From NCBI GenBank assembly GCA_020809705.1, contig CP085826.1, positions 1,674,001 to 1,738,000 on the forward strand: a DNA stretch of 64,000 nucleotides, in the 5' to 3' direction. The DNA comes from Calonectria ilicicola (lineage: Eukaryota > Ascomycota > Sordariomycetes > Hypocreales > Nectriaceae). Position numbers and translations under genes: made by a program. Of the stretch, positions 1-10,394 are shown piece after piece. The notes beneath the pieces are model-generated. The model was not told where the DNA came from, made no database searches, and was given only the letters and a program-made list of their open reading frames with translations. Numbering within the stretch: the stretch's first letter is position 1; each line of letters starts with the position of its first letter.

Positions 1-1560
1 TTATTAAATTTTTATATTAAGTAATTAAGATTATTAAAGATACTTTTTATATAAATTCTATTATTTTTACTTTATTTACTTTTATAAAGATTTATTAATT
101 TTTTAAATATAAGAAAAAGTATTTATTATTAATTTAATAAATATATAAATTTAATTTATTTAATATATTTTTTATAAAATAATTAATTATAATTTATAAT
201 ATAAATAAAATATTTAAAAAGATATTTATTATTTATTAAAATATAAAATCTATAGATTAAAATAAAATATATTTTAAATTAATTTAAATAATATAAATAT
301 TTAAAAGTTATAAATAATTTAAAATACTTTATAAAAAGTATTTTTTAATTTATTTTAATTTAAATTATTAATATTAAAGATTTATAATAATTATATATAA
401 AATTAAAATAATATTATAATTTATTAAATTTTATAAAAAAAAATTATAAAAAATATTAAAAAAAAATATAAAAACTACTTTAAACTTTTATTATTAACTT
501 AAAGATTTACTTTATTATAAATTATAAGATCCTTTAATTATAATTTAGATTTAGTAAGGTATTATTAATATAAGGATATTAGATTTTAAAGAAGCTTAAT
601 TTAAATATTTACTTTATAAAATATTTATTAATATTAAATAATATAAAAAAATAAATAGTATTTTTAATAAAAATTATAATTATAAAGATTAATATATTTT
701 TTATTACTATCTATTATTTTATAATTTAATTTATATTAAAATAAAGAAATAAAAGTAAATAAATAAATAATTTTAAAAAGAGATTTAATTTATATTTTAT
801 TAAATTATATTATTTAATAATTTAAATAATAATTATAATTTTTAAATATTTAAGAAAGATTTATTATTTTTTAAATTTAATAATAAAATATATATTTTAT
901 TTTAATAAAAAATATATATAAATATAATATAAGATTTTATAAAACTATTATATTAAGTATTCTATAATATTTATTATAATTTTAATAATATTTAAAATAC
1001 TTATTATATTTATAAAAATTATTATAATATTAATTTATATAAAGAATATTTTATATAATATAAAAATAAAAAACTTAATTTAATTTAATATTAAAAATAT
1101 TATATTTATTTATTTATTAATATAAATAATAATTTTATATATTTTTAAAAAATATAATAAATAAATAAATAATAAATTTAAAATTAAAAAAGAATTTAAA
1201 ATCTTAAAAAAAAAGAAAAAAATATATATAATTTAAATTAAATTTAATTATTATTAATTATATATAGTTTTTCTAATTATTATATTATTTATTTAAATAT
1301 ATTATTAAATATTTTATTTTAAAATAATTAATATTATATAATAATTAATCTTTATTAAATTATAAAATTATATATTAATATTTATATTAATTTTTATTAT
1401 AATTAATAATAATTAATATAATAATTCTAATATCCTTATAATTATTAATTACATTTACTTTTAATTAATTAATTAATATATATAATATAATTTTTCTATT
1501 AAAATAACCCCTCAATTATAAATACCTAATATATAAAAATTACTTACAATAAAACTCCTC
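1..1560. other. Extreme A+T-rich block, probably RIP-degraded repeat or AT isochore
   Basis: By eye this stretch is close to 90% A+T, made of TA, AAT, TTA and poly-A/T runs with almost no C or G. No reading frame of useful length survives. Composition changes sharply to normal genic DNA between about 1,500 and 1,600. In filamentous ascomycetes such blocks are usually transposable elements mutated by repeat-induced point mutation (C to T, leaving TpA excess) or centromere/telomere-adjacent isochores. I cannot recognise the parent element. The block continues to the window edge, so its full extent is unknown. Confidence 0.8.
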
Positions 1561-1699
1561 ATTACACAAGCTCCACACTCACCCCACCCAATTTCTCCTC
1601 ACCCTAGACCTAACTTGAATTTATCCAAGGGCCTGCATTAGCTTTGCCATTAATACCAAATATTCACTAGAACGTATCATTCCAACAGGCACTGGTGCA

Positions 1700-2866
1700 A
1701 TGTGCGGCCTCACCAACACATTCCGTGGCCCGTCGCCTAGGGAAAGCAAAGGTGTTACTATTACTACGTGCTTCACCTGCACGAGGCTCAATAGCTCGAC
1801 TTTTCTCATTGTCGAAGATGACAAATGGGGCGAAGTGCCTTTTATCTATGCCAAACTGTATGACTCCACATTGGTCCTAGTTGACACAGGTTGTGGTGGA
1901 GCGGCCAAGGATGAATCCGCTGAGCTTACATCGTTACGCTCCTTTATAGAGACCTATCCGGTAGCTGACAACAACAATTCACCATTGAACCTAAATGGAG
2001 ACAAGAAGTATGTCGTGCTGTGTTCGCACTGCCACTTCGATCACATTGGTAAATGATCCCTTGGACACCGACAAAATCATCACTAACTCGACTTTCTCCA
2101 TAGGCGCTATCGCCCAATTTAGCAATGATGAAATGTCATCAATTTGGGCTAGCTCATTTGATCGACATTTCATTCAAGGAGATGGACGACTGCCTACGAC
2201 GTCGCTGTGTCAATTTTTTAGCATGGAGACTCCAGAATATACCGTCTCCCATTGGGCTGGCGATGGACAAAGTGTTTCAACCAAGGATGGCCAAGCAGAT
2301 CTCGATCTTATCATCTATCATACTCCCGGGCATACGCCTGATGAGATTGCTGTCTGGGACCCGAATGAACGTGTCATCTTCGTGGGTGACACCATGTATA
2401 AGTGGGCTCATATTGTTTTTCCATTGGAAGGCAACGTGAAACAATATAGTGAGACCTTGGTCAAACTGAAGACTCTCGTCCGAGAATGGAATGAACAAAC
2501 AACAGGTAGGTGAAAACTTGAAAAGAAAAAAAGAAAAAGAAAAACCATACCACCACTTTATCTTGAGACTAACCATCTGAATTTCTTCCAGTTGACGGAA
2601 CGGTCAAACCACGAGTAACAATTGCCTGTGGTCATAACTCGAGCGCTTCGGATGCTGAGCAACTTATAAATGAAGTTGACCTTTTTTTATACCACGTCGT
2701 CGAGAAAATACCGGAAGAGAAGGACCGGGGAAATTTTCGGGAAGAGCCAATGGTATCGTTCGAGAGGGATGATGGAAAGATATCTTTTATTGGTCCGAAA
2801 AGGCTTTTCGACGAGTTCAGGGCAGATGAACTTGCTATGGGAATGATCAGAAAACGACATTCTTAA
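1700..2866 (+). CDS. Metallo-beta-lactamase-fold hydrolase
   Basis: Three exons, 1700-2048, 2104-2505 and 2592-2866, join in phase to give 341 residues. The introns are 55 and 86 bp with GTAAAT/GTAGGT donors and TAG/CAG acceptors. The zinc-binding signature HCHFDH lies at about residues 110-115, its last Gly codon split by intron 1. It is followed by a THTPGH-like element (YHTPGHTPDE), the metal-bridging Asp in VGDTMY, and a distal His in ACGHNSS, the expected order for the superfamily. The protein has no signal peptide and is probably cytosolic. The superfamily includes lactonases, glyoxalase II and arylsulfatases, and the substrate cannot be told from sequence. The gene starts only ~150 bp from the AT-rich block, so its promoter lies inside or against that block. 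Confidence 0.85.
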
Positions 2867-3781
2867 TATAATCGTGGTGCTGGGGGTCAACCATCGTTCT
2901 AGAATCTCGTGAAGTCTGGACTTTGATGCTATGAACTGCGGACAGCGCGGTGCGGAATTGATGGTCCTTTCAGGATTTGACTACTTCCGATTTTCTCTTA
3001 TAAGACTCTATGGGTATTCTCACTTTTTAAGCTGGCCAAACTTCTAGTGCGCTCTTGGTTACAAACACAGGTGATCATTGAAACTTGAGAAAGGAATAGA
3101 CACGTTGTTCTAACGATCCAGAGATACATGCATGATTCTAAGATAAAAGATCTACCAGTCACCATAATATATCATTCAGATATGTCATTTCACGTCATCT
3201 ATTATATCCAAGCTGTGGTAACCACAGCCTGTGTGCATGTTGTTATGAACAGCCATTTAGGGTGGCGGCTTCACCGGGTCGCCTCTGTGGAGGCATAGAA
3301 CTGCATGTCTAGCTAAATGGCGCTAGTCATCAATTGCCTAAAAACAGTTAGGCGTAAATACAGTCCGACCAACAATACCCTCCATTCTGTGCCCACATCG
3401 CCTCAAACTGCAATCTATTACCCGCATCTAGTTAGTGCACCTACCTGCCCATTCCCCTGGAATCGTCCATCGCGATCTTCTGTTCCCCGGATCCCCCGCA
3501 TCTTGTTCGAATCGATGAAAGCATCTGTCAATATGCATTGCGGGATTTAGCGTCATGGGTGCTATCTCCTTGGCGAATCCCATTTGAACAGTAGTTCTTA
3601 TTGCGTAAGTGGGCGCCGGCCGGCTTACCCGGGCCGCCGGCGTGCTGTCGGTCTAGCCGTTCCAAGGTGCGAACGGAGGTGTAAATGAAGGCAGTGTGTG
3701 TCTCCGTACGCACCGGCAGTCTCTAGCGATGCGGGGAAGAGATTCGCCTCCGATATGGATGGCGTTTAATTGTTTGCCACG

Positions 3782-3800
3782 CTGATACCAAGCGTATCAG
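3782..3800. promoter_or_regulatory. Inverted pair of GATA sites upstream of the permease gene
   Basis: CTGATAC, a 5-bp spacer CAAGC, then GTATCAG: a perfect 7-bp inverted repeat with a GATA core on each strand, ~195 bp before the permease start. Fungal GATA factors of the AreA/NIT2 type bind closely spaced paired GATA sites in promoters of nitrogen-source transporters. Its use here is inferred from position and pattern only. Confidence 0.45.
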
Positions 3801-3877
3801 TTGGCGTTGGGCCATCCCACAGATGGCTCTAGTCAATAACAGGCCTTTTGCAGCGCGTGGCTGGCTGACCTGGACAG

Positions 3878-3884
3878 GATAAAA
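3878..3884 (+). promoter_or_regulatory. TATA-like element of the permease gene
   Basis: GATAAAA, about 110 bp before the ATG at 3994. It is a plausible core promoter element by position only. Confidence 0.3.
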
Positions 3885-3993
3885 GGGAACCCGAGTCCAT
3901 AAAAAAAGACCGTTGGCTTTTTGGCACGCAACCTGTCTACCTTCAATCACTCACCTCACTCAAATTGAATGACGACCGACGTGATTGATCTTT

Positions 3994-5625
3994 ATGAATG
4001 CCTCCATAGACCAACCCCGCGAGTCGGGCATCCCGTCCGTGCTCGACACCAAGAATTTTTCCGAACAAGTCGCCACCCAAACGCTCTCCAGAAAGTTCAA
4101 CATCTGGAGCATCCTCGCCCTCGGCTTCTGTGTCCTCGGTACCTGGTCGGTCTTTGCACAGGACCTTGCCAGCGGCTTGAGCAATGGAGGCCCCGTAAGC
4201 ATCGTCTGGGGAATCTTCCTCGTCAGCTTCTGCAATGTCTGCGTGGCCCTCTCATTGGGTGAGCTCTGCAGCAGCATGCCCACAACGCTGGGCCAAGCCT
4301 TTTGGGTCTACCGACTGTGGAACACGCCCACAGGCCGGTTTGTCTCGTACTTGTGCGCTGCCATCAATACATTCGGTTGGTGGGCATTGACAGCGTCAGC
4401 CATTGCTTTTATGAACAACTTCCTCCTCGGCATGAAAGTCATGTTTGACAATGACTGGTGGGGCGCCACTTCATCATGGGTCCAATTCCTTCTCTACGTT
4501 GCCATCACTCTTGCCTTTACGCTGTTCAACCTGGTCGCTTGTCGAAAGGACAAAGTGCTACCACTTTTCAACGATTTTATTGGACTGACATTTTTTGCCC
4601 TCTTCTTTGTAATTAGCGTGGCGCTTCTTGCTAGCACAGGCTCTAAGCCGAGCCTTAGTTTCCAGTCTGCCTCTTTTGTTTTCGGCAAATGGATTAACGA
4701 AACTGGCTGGAGTGATGGGGTCACTTGGTTCCTGGGGTTGGTGCAAGCAGCTTATGGCCTGACGGCGTTTGATGCCATTATCCACATGACGGAAGAAATT
4801 CCTGATCCTCGACGCAACGTCCCCAAAGCCATGTATCTCTGTGTCCTGTGCAGTGCAGCGACCGGTCTTGTCTTCATGGTTGTGTGCCTGTTTTGCATTC
4901 AAGACGTGGATGGAGTCATCAACACACCCACAGGGCTTCCATTTATGCAACTTTTACAGGATACTATTGGGCTAAAGGGCGGTGCGGCTTTGCTTGCCCT
5001 GTTCATCTGCAATGGCTTGGGACAAGGCGTGAGCGTTCTCACCACCGCATCGCGCCTGACGTGGGGTTTCGCTTGCGATGGTGGCTTGCCATATTCATCG
5101 TACTTTAGCCACATCGACATCACCTGGAAAGTTCCTGCTCGCGCTTTGTGGCTCCAGGGAGTTATAATCGCGCTTATTGGAGTGCTCTATCTTTTCGCTA
5201 GCACTGTTCTTGAAGCCATCTTGTCGGTGAGCACGATTGCGCTCACCGTGTCCTACAGTATTCCAATTATGACCCTTTTAATCGTTGGGCGAGACAAGCT
5301 GCCTCCGGGACAGTTCAATCTCGGTAAATGGGGACCAATTCTCAACATCATCTCACTCATCTACTGTACCATCACGACTGTCTTCTTCTTCTTCCCTGGA
5401 ACGCCGAAGCCGACCACTTCGGATATGAACTACGCCATTGCCATCTTTGGAGTGCTACTTGTTGTTTCGGTTGGATTCTGGTTTGTTCGGGGACGCAGCA
5501 CGTTTTTGCAGATGGAATCGGATGCGAGCCACGTTCTGCATGCAAGCCGCCTGGAAGTGGATGGTGACGAGGATGGCATGAACCTTCAAAAATTGAGCAT
5601 CAAGAAAGATGAAACCGAGGTGTAA
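3994..5625 (+). CDS. Amino acid/choline/GABA permease of the APC superfamily
   Basis: An intronless frame of 543 residues. The frame is open from a TTG at 3985, but the first in-frame ATG is 3994 (MNASIDQPRE). About 12 hydrophobic segments follow, starting near residue 35 (SILALGFCVLGTW). The consensus of the fungal amino-acid/choline transporter group is visible: GELCSSMPTT after TM2 and the intracellular MTEEIPDPRRNVPKAM loop around residue 265-280. The length is normal for the family (500-560). It should act at the plasma membrane importing amino acids, GABA or choline, and the exact substrate is not readable. A second, out-of-frame ATG lies upstream at 3969. Paired GATA sites upstream fit nitrogen control. 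A paralogous permease lies at 50.6 kb. Confidence 0.9.
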   Translation: MNASIDQPRESGIPSVLDTKNFSEQVATQTLSRKFNIWSILALGFCVLGTWSVFAQDLASGLSNGGPVSIVWGIFLVSFCNVCVALSLGELCSSMPTTLGQAFWVYRLWNTPTGRFVSYLCAAINTFGWWALTASAIAFMNNFLLGMKVMFDNDWWGATSSWVQFLLYVAITLAFTLFNLVACRKDKVLPLFNDFIGLTFFALFFVISVALLASTGSKPSLSFQSASFVFGKWINETGWSDGVTWFLGLVQAAYGLTAFDAIIHMTEEIPDPRRNVPKAMYLCVLCSAATGLVFMVVCLFCIQDVDGVINTPTGLPFMQLLQDTIGLKGGAALLALFICNGLGQGVSVLTTASRLTWGFACDGGLPYSSYFSHIDITWKVPARALWLQGVIIALIGVLYLFASTVLEAILSVSTIALTVSYSIPIMTLLIVGRDKLPPGQFNLGKWGPILNIISLIYCTITTVFFFFPGTPKPTTSDMNYAIAIFGVLLVVSVGFWFVRGRSTFLQMESDASHVLHASRLEVDGDEDGMNLQKLSIKKDETEV

Positions 5626-6272
5626 TTTTAGTGACGAGCCAGCTTATTGACTGGAAGCCCATAACTCAGTACCCTTAGCAATTTAAAAGCTATTTGTTAA
5701 TCTTCATGAGCAATCTCCATCGGTACGTACCCAAATTCTTTGATGTGTACCCATAATAATGGATGGGGAATGACAACCACGCCAACCCATTGGTCACTGG
5801 TCAAGTCTTGGCAAAACCTCCTCTGCTCCTCACTCATCCTCCTATATTCAATTATTGTTTTCTACTACTTCGAGAGAAAGCATTTCTCCAATAAAAGACG
5901 ACAAGTTAAAATTGAGTACGAAGCATTTGACTACTCACAGTTGCAGGGGAAAAAACTATAGGACTCCGTCTCGACACTGCCAGATACGAGGGGTGCATCG
6001 CTGCTGCCGGCGACCACTTTTCAACTCTGGCTCATGATAATCATTTCACAAACAACAAGCCAGGCAAGCTAGGTAGTCATGTTTTATATTTAGACAGCAA
6101 ATGCTTTCTGCCAATTCTCACCGCCTTGCTACGAATTAGTGGCGTTGTCCTCGTGTGAGGGGGCTGAACTTGAACCAGGAAATTTCTCAGATGACGCCAG
6201 TTTGCTTCGGCAGACCTAGCAAAGCCCGTTTTCAGATCCTCTTTTCATATTTCTCAGTCCAAAGTTTATGAA
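5626..6272. other. Intergenic spacer between permease and HET gene
   Basis: It contains the permease 3' region and the upstream region of the HET gene. A 73-residue frame at 5740-5961 has one hydrophobic stretch but no other support. I see nothing else. Confidence 0.5.
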
Positions 6273-8048
6273 ATGAGTTACAGCGTGGACTACAACGGTA
6301 TCGATCTCAAGGCGGACCAGATTCGGCTCCTCGCCATCCCGACCCAAACCTATGGGCAACAGCATGCGATATATGAGCTCTGTGTATATACTCGCGGAGA
6401 CAACCCACCTTATTATGCATTATCATATGCTTGGGGATCGGCAGCTTTCACGTCACCCGTCATTATTAATGGTCACGAATGTTTGATCAGCGATACAGTC
6501 GCCCAGGCTCTTCGCCACATCAGCAGCCTCCACACTTCAGATGGTACAATGTACCTATGGGTTGATCAGATATGCATCAACCAAGAGGATAACTTGGAAA
6601 AGGGTCTTCAAGTTGAGAAAATGTGGGAAACTTACAGGGAGGCTGAGCATGTTATTGCTTGGTTGTGCCCAGGTTTCGAAAATAGCGATAAATTACTTGG
6701 TCACCTAAAGGAACTAGGTGATGTCTCAGCAAACGGTGATGAGGAGGGCTTGAAAAAGCTGCACGAAAATGAGACCCATAATCATGCGATCAGAGAAGCA
6801 TTTGCAATTCTTTGCAAGCAGCCTTATTGGACACGTCTCTGGGTTATGCAAGAATACGCTTCGGGTAAAGATGTCAAAATTGTCTGTGGCCATGGGTTCA
6901 TTGATGAAAACGACCTTTGTGAAGCCATGTTCCGAATTTATGAGCTTAAAAATCAAGGACTTACGGACATAGACTATATATTCGACGCCGACAAGCGCAG
7001 CTTTCTGGCAAGTGTCGTGACCCGTCGGCAGCGATACCGAGCCGAACTGGCCGACGAAGAAACGGAGCCAGACTCATTTTTCATAGTACTAGTGACTTCT
7101 CTGGCCCTCTACGACGATTACAACCATCCATTGACCACCGACCCCAGAGATCGCATCTTCTCTCTGCTGAATCTGTCCCCGGATTGCAAGGATTTCAGGC
7201 AGACACTGGATTACTCTAAATCATGCGAGGATGTTTATCGAGAAACAGTACAAGTTATCCTCGGACAAGGACAAATAGATGTTCTCTCTTTTTGTCAATT
7301 TCCCAAAAGGTTGACGTCACTTCCAACCTGGGTTCCCGACTGGAGCATGGAGATTCGCCATCCCAGTGTAGAGCCACCTTGGCGCAATTCGTTTGAAGCC
7401 TCAGGAGACACACTTTCTAGGCAAACCATTTCTTATCCACGTCCAGGTTATCTTCAGTTGGATGGAGTCTTAATAGACACTGTAAGAGAAATTGGAAGTA
7501 TCTGGGATCCGCACTGGTCGAAGGAATTAGACCTCGCTGCGGCATCCAAATATGTTAAAGATATTCTCGCTTTCTGTAAAAAGTCGCCACGGATCAAGGT
7601 GCATGAGGAAGAGCCTGAAACTGCTCGAATAGCAACCATAGACGCTGTCGGATATACTTTCGACAGGTATCCCACTGCGTCTTTCCAACAATATTTCGAG
7701 GAGGCCTATGAACGATTTGAAGAATACGAAACCCATGAGGAGGATGAAGAAGGATCAATAGGGATACCCAAAACTATTAATCCCGACGAAGACTGGTTCT
7801 TCAGGGCATTGTATCGACTACACTCGCGCCGACCGTTTATTACTGGCTCGGGCTTCGTGGGAGTTGCCCCACAGGATATCACAATAGGAGATGAGGTTTG
7901 TTTATTTTACGGTGCCAAAACGCCTTACATTGTAAGGCCAAGTGGCGATGGGTGTTGGACCCTTGTGGGAGAGGCCTATGTTCATGGAATAATGTTTGGC
8001 GAGCTTCTCAAAGGCGACGTATCCACTAAAACCTATGTATTAACTTAG
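6273..8048 (+). CDS. Heterokaryon incompatibility (HET) domain protein
   Basis: One intronless exon of 591 residues. The HET domain has its usual landmarks: YYALSYAWGS at residues 47-56, LWVDQICINQED at about 95-106, and the following segment with MWETYREAEHVIAWL and PYWTRLWVMQE. The C-terminal third carries the usual HET-family tail (GFVGVAPQDITIGDEVCLF followed by a small-residue GEAYVHGIM motif). HET proteins trigger regulated cell death when incompatible hyphae fuse, acting in the cytoplasm, often downstream of or partnered with NLR sensors. No NACHT or repeat domain is fused here, so this is a stand-alone HET protein with a long unassigned middle region. An acidic stretch (EEYETHEEDEEG) lies near residue 485. 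The partner and allelic status are unknown. Confidence 0.9.
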   Translation: MSYSVDYNGIDLKADQIRLLAIPTQTYGQQHAIYELCVYTRGDNPPYYALSYAWGSAAFTSPVIINGHECLISDTVAQALRHISSLHTSDGTMYLWVDQICINQEDNLEKGLQVEKMWETYREAEHVIAWLCPGFENSDKLLGHLKELGDVSANGDEEGLKKLHENETHNHAIREAFAILCKQPYWTRLWVMQEYASGKDVKIVCGHGFIDENDLCEAMFRIYELKNQGLTDIDYIFDADKRSFLASVVTRRQRYRAELADEETEPDSFFIVLVTSLALYDDYNHPLTTDPRDRIFSLLNLSPDCKDFRQTLDYSKSCEDVYRETVQVILGQGQIDVLSFCQFPKRLTSLPTWVPDWSMEIRHPSVEPPWRNSFEASGDTLSRQTISYPRPGYLQLDGVLIDTVREIGSIWDPHWSKELDLAAASKYVKDILAFCKKSPRIKVHEEEPETARIATIDAVGYTFDRYPTASFQQYFEEAYERFEEYETHEEDEEGSIGIPKTINPDEDWFFRALYRLHSRRPFITGSGFVGVAPQDITIGDEVCLFYGAKTPYIVRPSGDGCWTLVGEAYVHGIMFGELLKGDVSTKTYVLT

Positions 8049-8530
8049 GAAATTGCTTCAAGTCGGCTTTCCAAAGGTGCGCTGCTTTCTTTTTTTTTTT
8101 TTGGTTAGACTATTGGTTTTCATAGAATTAAGATTTGGGTAGCTAATATAATTAAGCACATGTATGTAGCTTTCCTTGTTGATCATTTACCTTTTCCCTC
8201 GAAAATTTGCTCTTGATCATGCAAATCGCCGGTCTCATGGTTGTTTCGAGGATTATCGACGTGTCTAGTTTAAGGAGCAACGGATGGGAATCTTAATAAA
8301 CCAGAGTGCAGCCTAAAGTGAAAACAGACAACACGCTCCGGAACAATTGAGACACGACAAGGTAGTGAGATGGGCGAATTGCCATTATCATTAAATGTTA
8401 ATATGTACATCATGATTAAACTACATATATAATACGATGGCAGCTATAGGCCATGCGATTTTGTCCCATATGTACTCAATTACTAGACTCCATAGTCCTC
8501 CTGCATTCCCAGACCGGTATGGGTTTTTTT
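8049..8530. other. Spacer between convergent genes
   Basis: The 3' regions of the HET gene (plus strand) and the amidase gene (minus strand) meet here. A poly-T run occurs at about 8,090-8,102. No gene seen. Confidence 0.5.
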
Positions 8531-10394
8531 TTAGATAACGGGAATATTGCGGACAAGGTAGTCTCGCCACTCGGGAAGGGAGCGCTTGTAGACGGTCTTG
8601 GAGGACTGCTGAAGATCCTCAATAGCGCTACCCCACTTGACAAGCTTGTCCTCGGCAAAGGCAGTCTGCATAATGGCCAGGCCGAAAGGCATACCAGAGT
8701 CGGCGTGGATTCCAGCGGGGACAGTAATCATGGGGTAACCAGCCTGGGCAGCGATCTGGGGAGCCTGGGCGACATCCGGAGGAACGAGAAGGCCGTCGAG
8801 CTTCTTGCCCTTGTGGGTGAGAGCGTCGTTGATACCGTTGCGGCACGAGGACTGGCAGAAGTTAAGTGCCTGCCAATAGGTCTCGTTCTTGATACCCTTG
8901 GTCTCAAGCGAGGCGAGGAAGCCATCCTGGCCAGAGGTGAAAGCGGGGTTTCCGACACCATCGGCGTAGGGGTAGCCACCCTCGCTGCCGTCGTTGTCCT
9001 TGTTGAACTGAACAATATCCTCAAGATCGCGAACCTGGGTGTTGGTGACCTCGGAGAGATAGGTCTTGATGTTGTTGTAAAAGTCGACCTTGACGTAAGT
9101 GTACTCGGACTCGTTGGCGAAACCACGGGTGCTGCCGTAATCCCAGTTCCAGCCGTCGGGGCTGACAAGAGTCTTGTAGTTGGTGATCTCGGTACCGTTA
9201 ATGATGGTGGCGCCAGCGGACTCGATGAGCTTGAGAAGCTCGAGGAGCTGGTTCTGCTGGTCCTGGTCAGCGTAGACCCAGAAGCTCTCCCAGGGGAGAC
9301 CAAAGGTGGCGCCCTTGAGGGCCTTCTTGTTGGTCAGGAACTTGGCGTATCCGCCCTTGGGGGTCTTGCCGTCCTGTGCGGAGGTATAGTTGTCGCGCTT
9401 ATCAATGCCGTAAATGGCATCGAGGACTAGGGTGGCGTCCTTGACCGTGCGGGCAAAGGTACCGACGGTGTCCTGGTGTTCACACTCGGGGATGACACCA
9501 GCACGCGAGGTAAGACCAACGGTAGGCTTAATGCCGACGATGGAGTTTCGCATGGCGGGGTTGATGACACTGCCATCGGTCTCGGTGCCGAGAGAGAAGG
9601 CAATAGTGTTGGCAGCGACACCAACACCGCTGCCGGAGGAGCTGCCACCGGGGTTGACAGTGAGGTTATAAGCACTGCGGACCTGGCCACCGCGGCCGGA
9701 GTAGCCCTCGGAGTAGTAGTTGGTGCGCATGTCGGCCCACTCACTCAGACCAGCCTTGCCGAAGAGAACAGCACCGGCATCACGGAGCTGCTTGACGACA
9801 AAGGCATCGCGGGGGACGATGTTGCCGAGGAGGGCCAGACTGCCGGCGGTGGTCTCCATGTTGTCCTTGGTGGCAATGTTGTCCTTGACCGTGAAGGGAA
9901 TGCCGTGCAGAGGACCGCGCACCTTGCCCCGCTGTCGCTCAGCATCGCGCTCAGCAGCAATAGCGAAAACATCAGGATTGAGCTGAAGCAGGGAGCTATT
10001 GACGTGTTAGTCGGTGGCGCAAACATGCAGTGGGTGATAAATTTATGCAGATCAACAGCGACAATTTTGACCCAATTGGATCATGCTGCAGGTGTTCATT
10101 GGTTTGTGCGACTTACTTGAGGTAGTTCTGCGTCTGACTGTTGCGGGTCAGGTAACATGTCACCAGCTGGACGGAGGTGAGGCGACCCTTGCGCATAGCC
10201 TCCTGCATCTCGTCAATGGTGGCCTCGTGCAGCTTGAAGCCATTGCAGTCGGCCATGGGGAACAGGCTGTCGGCGCCGGCATTCTTCTCGAGCGGGATCA
10301 GGTTGGTGGGGATGTAGTCAAAGAGCGACAGGGCCTGCTTTCCCGCCAAAGCCTGGCCCAGCAAGAGGGCGGCCACAGAAAGGTGAGCATACAT
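8531..10394 (-). CDS. Secreted amidase of the amidase-signature family
   Basis: Two exons on the minus strand, 10394-10117 and 9995-8531, separated by a 121-bp GTAAGT...TAG intron, give 580 residues. The frame extends to a TTG upstream, but the first ATG is 10394 and begins a clean signal peptide (MYAHLSVAALLLGQALAG). The amidase-signature triad is visible: Lys about 130 in GIPFTVKDN, the cis-Ser in PGGSSSGSG at about 211-212, and the nucleophilic Ser about 235 in ETDGSVINPA. The following SIVGIKPTVGLTSRAGVIP segment is the standard continuation. The enzyme should hydrolyse amide bonds outside the cell or in the secretory path, with unknown substrate; an acetamidase-like or peptide-amide role is possible. 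The region is G+C-rich compared with its surroundings and creates long antisense shadow frames. Confidence 0.92.

Larger units (their letters stand above)
2867..3993. other. Intergenic spacer and permease promoter
   Basis: No convincing gene is present. The right part is the upstream region of the permease and holds a paired GATA inverted repeat (3782-3800) and a TATA-like element (3878-3884). Short reading frames at 3317-3550 and in the 3.5-4.0 kb interval show no domain or splice support. Confidence 0.6.

Noticed and set aside
1..1560. Mitochondrial DNA insertion
   Set aside because: The composition is more extreme than typical fungal mtDNA, and I see no mitochondrial gene, tRNA or G+C cluster in it.
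8453..9430. 325-codon plus-strand frame opposite the amidase gene
   Set aside because: It is the antisense of a well-supported amidase exon; the Gly/Val/Leu-rich translation comes from G+C-rich third positions and has no domain.
9476..10120. 214-codon plus-strand frame
   Set aside because: Also antisense to the amidase gene and runs across its intron; no independent start context or motif.
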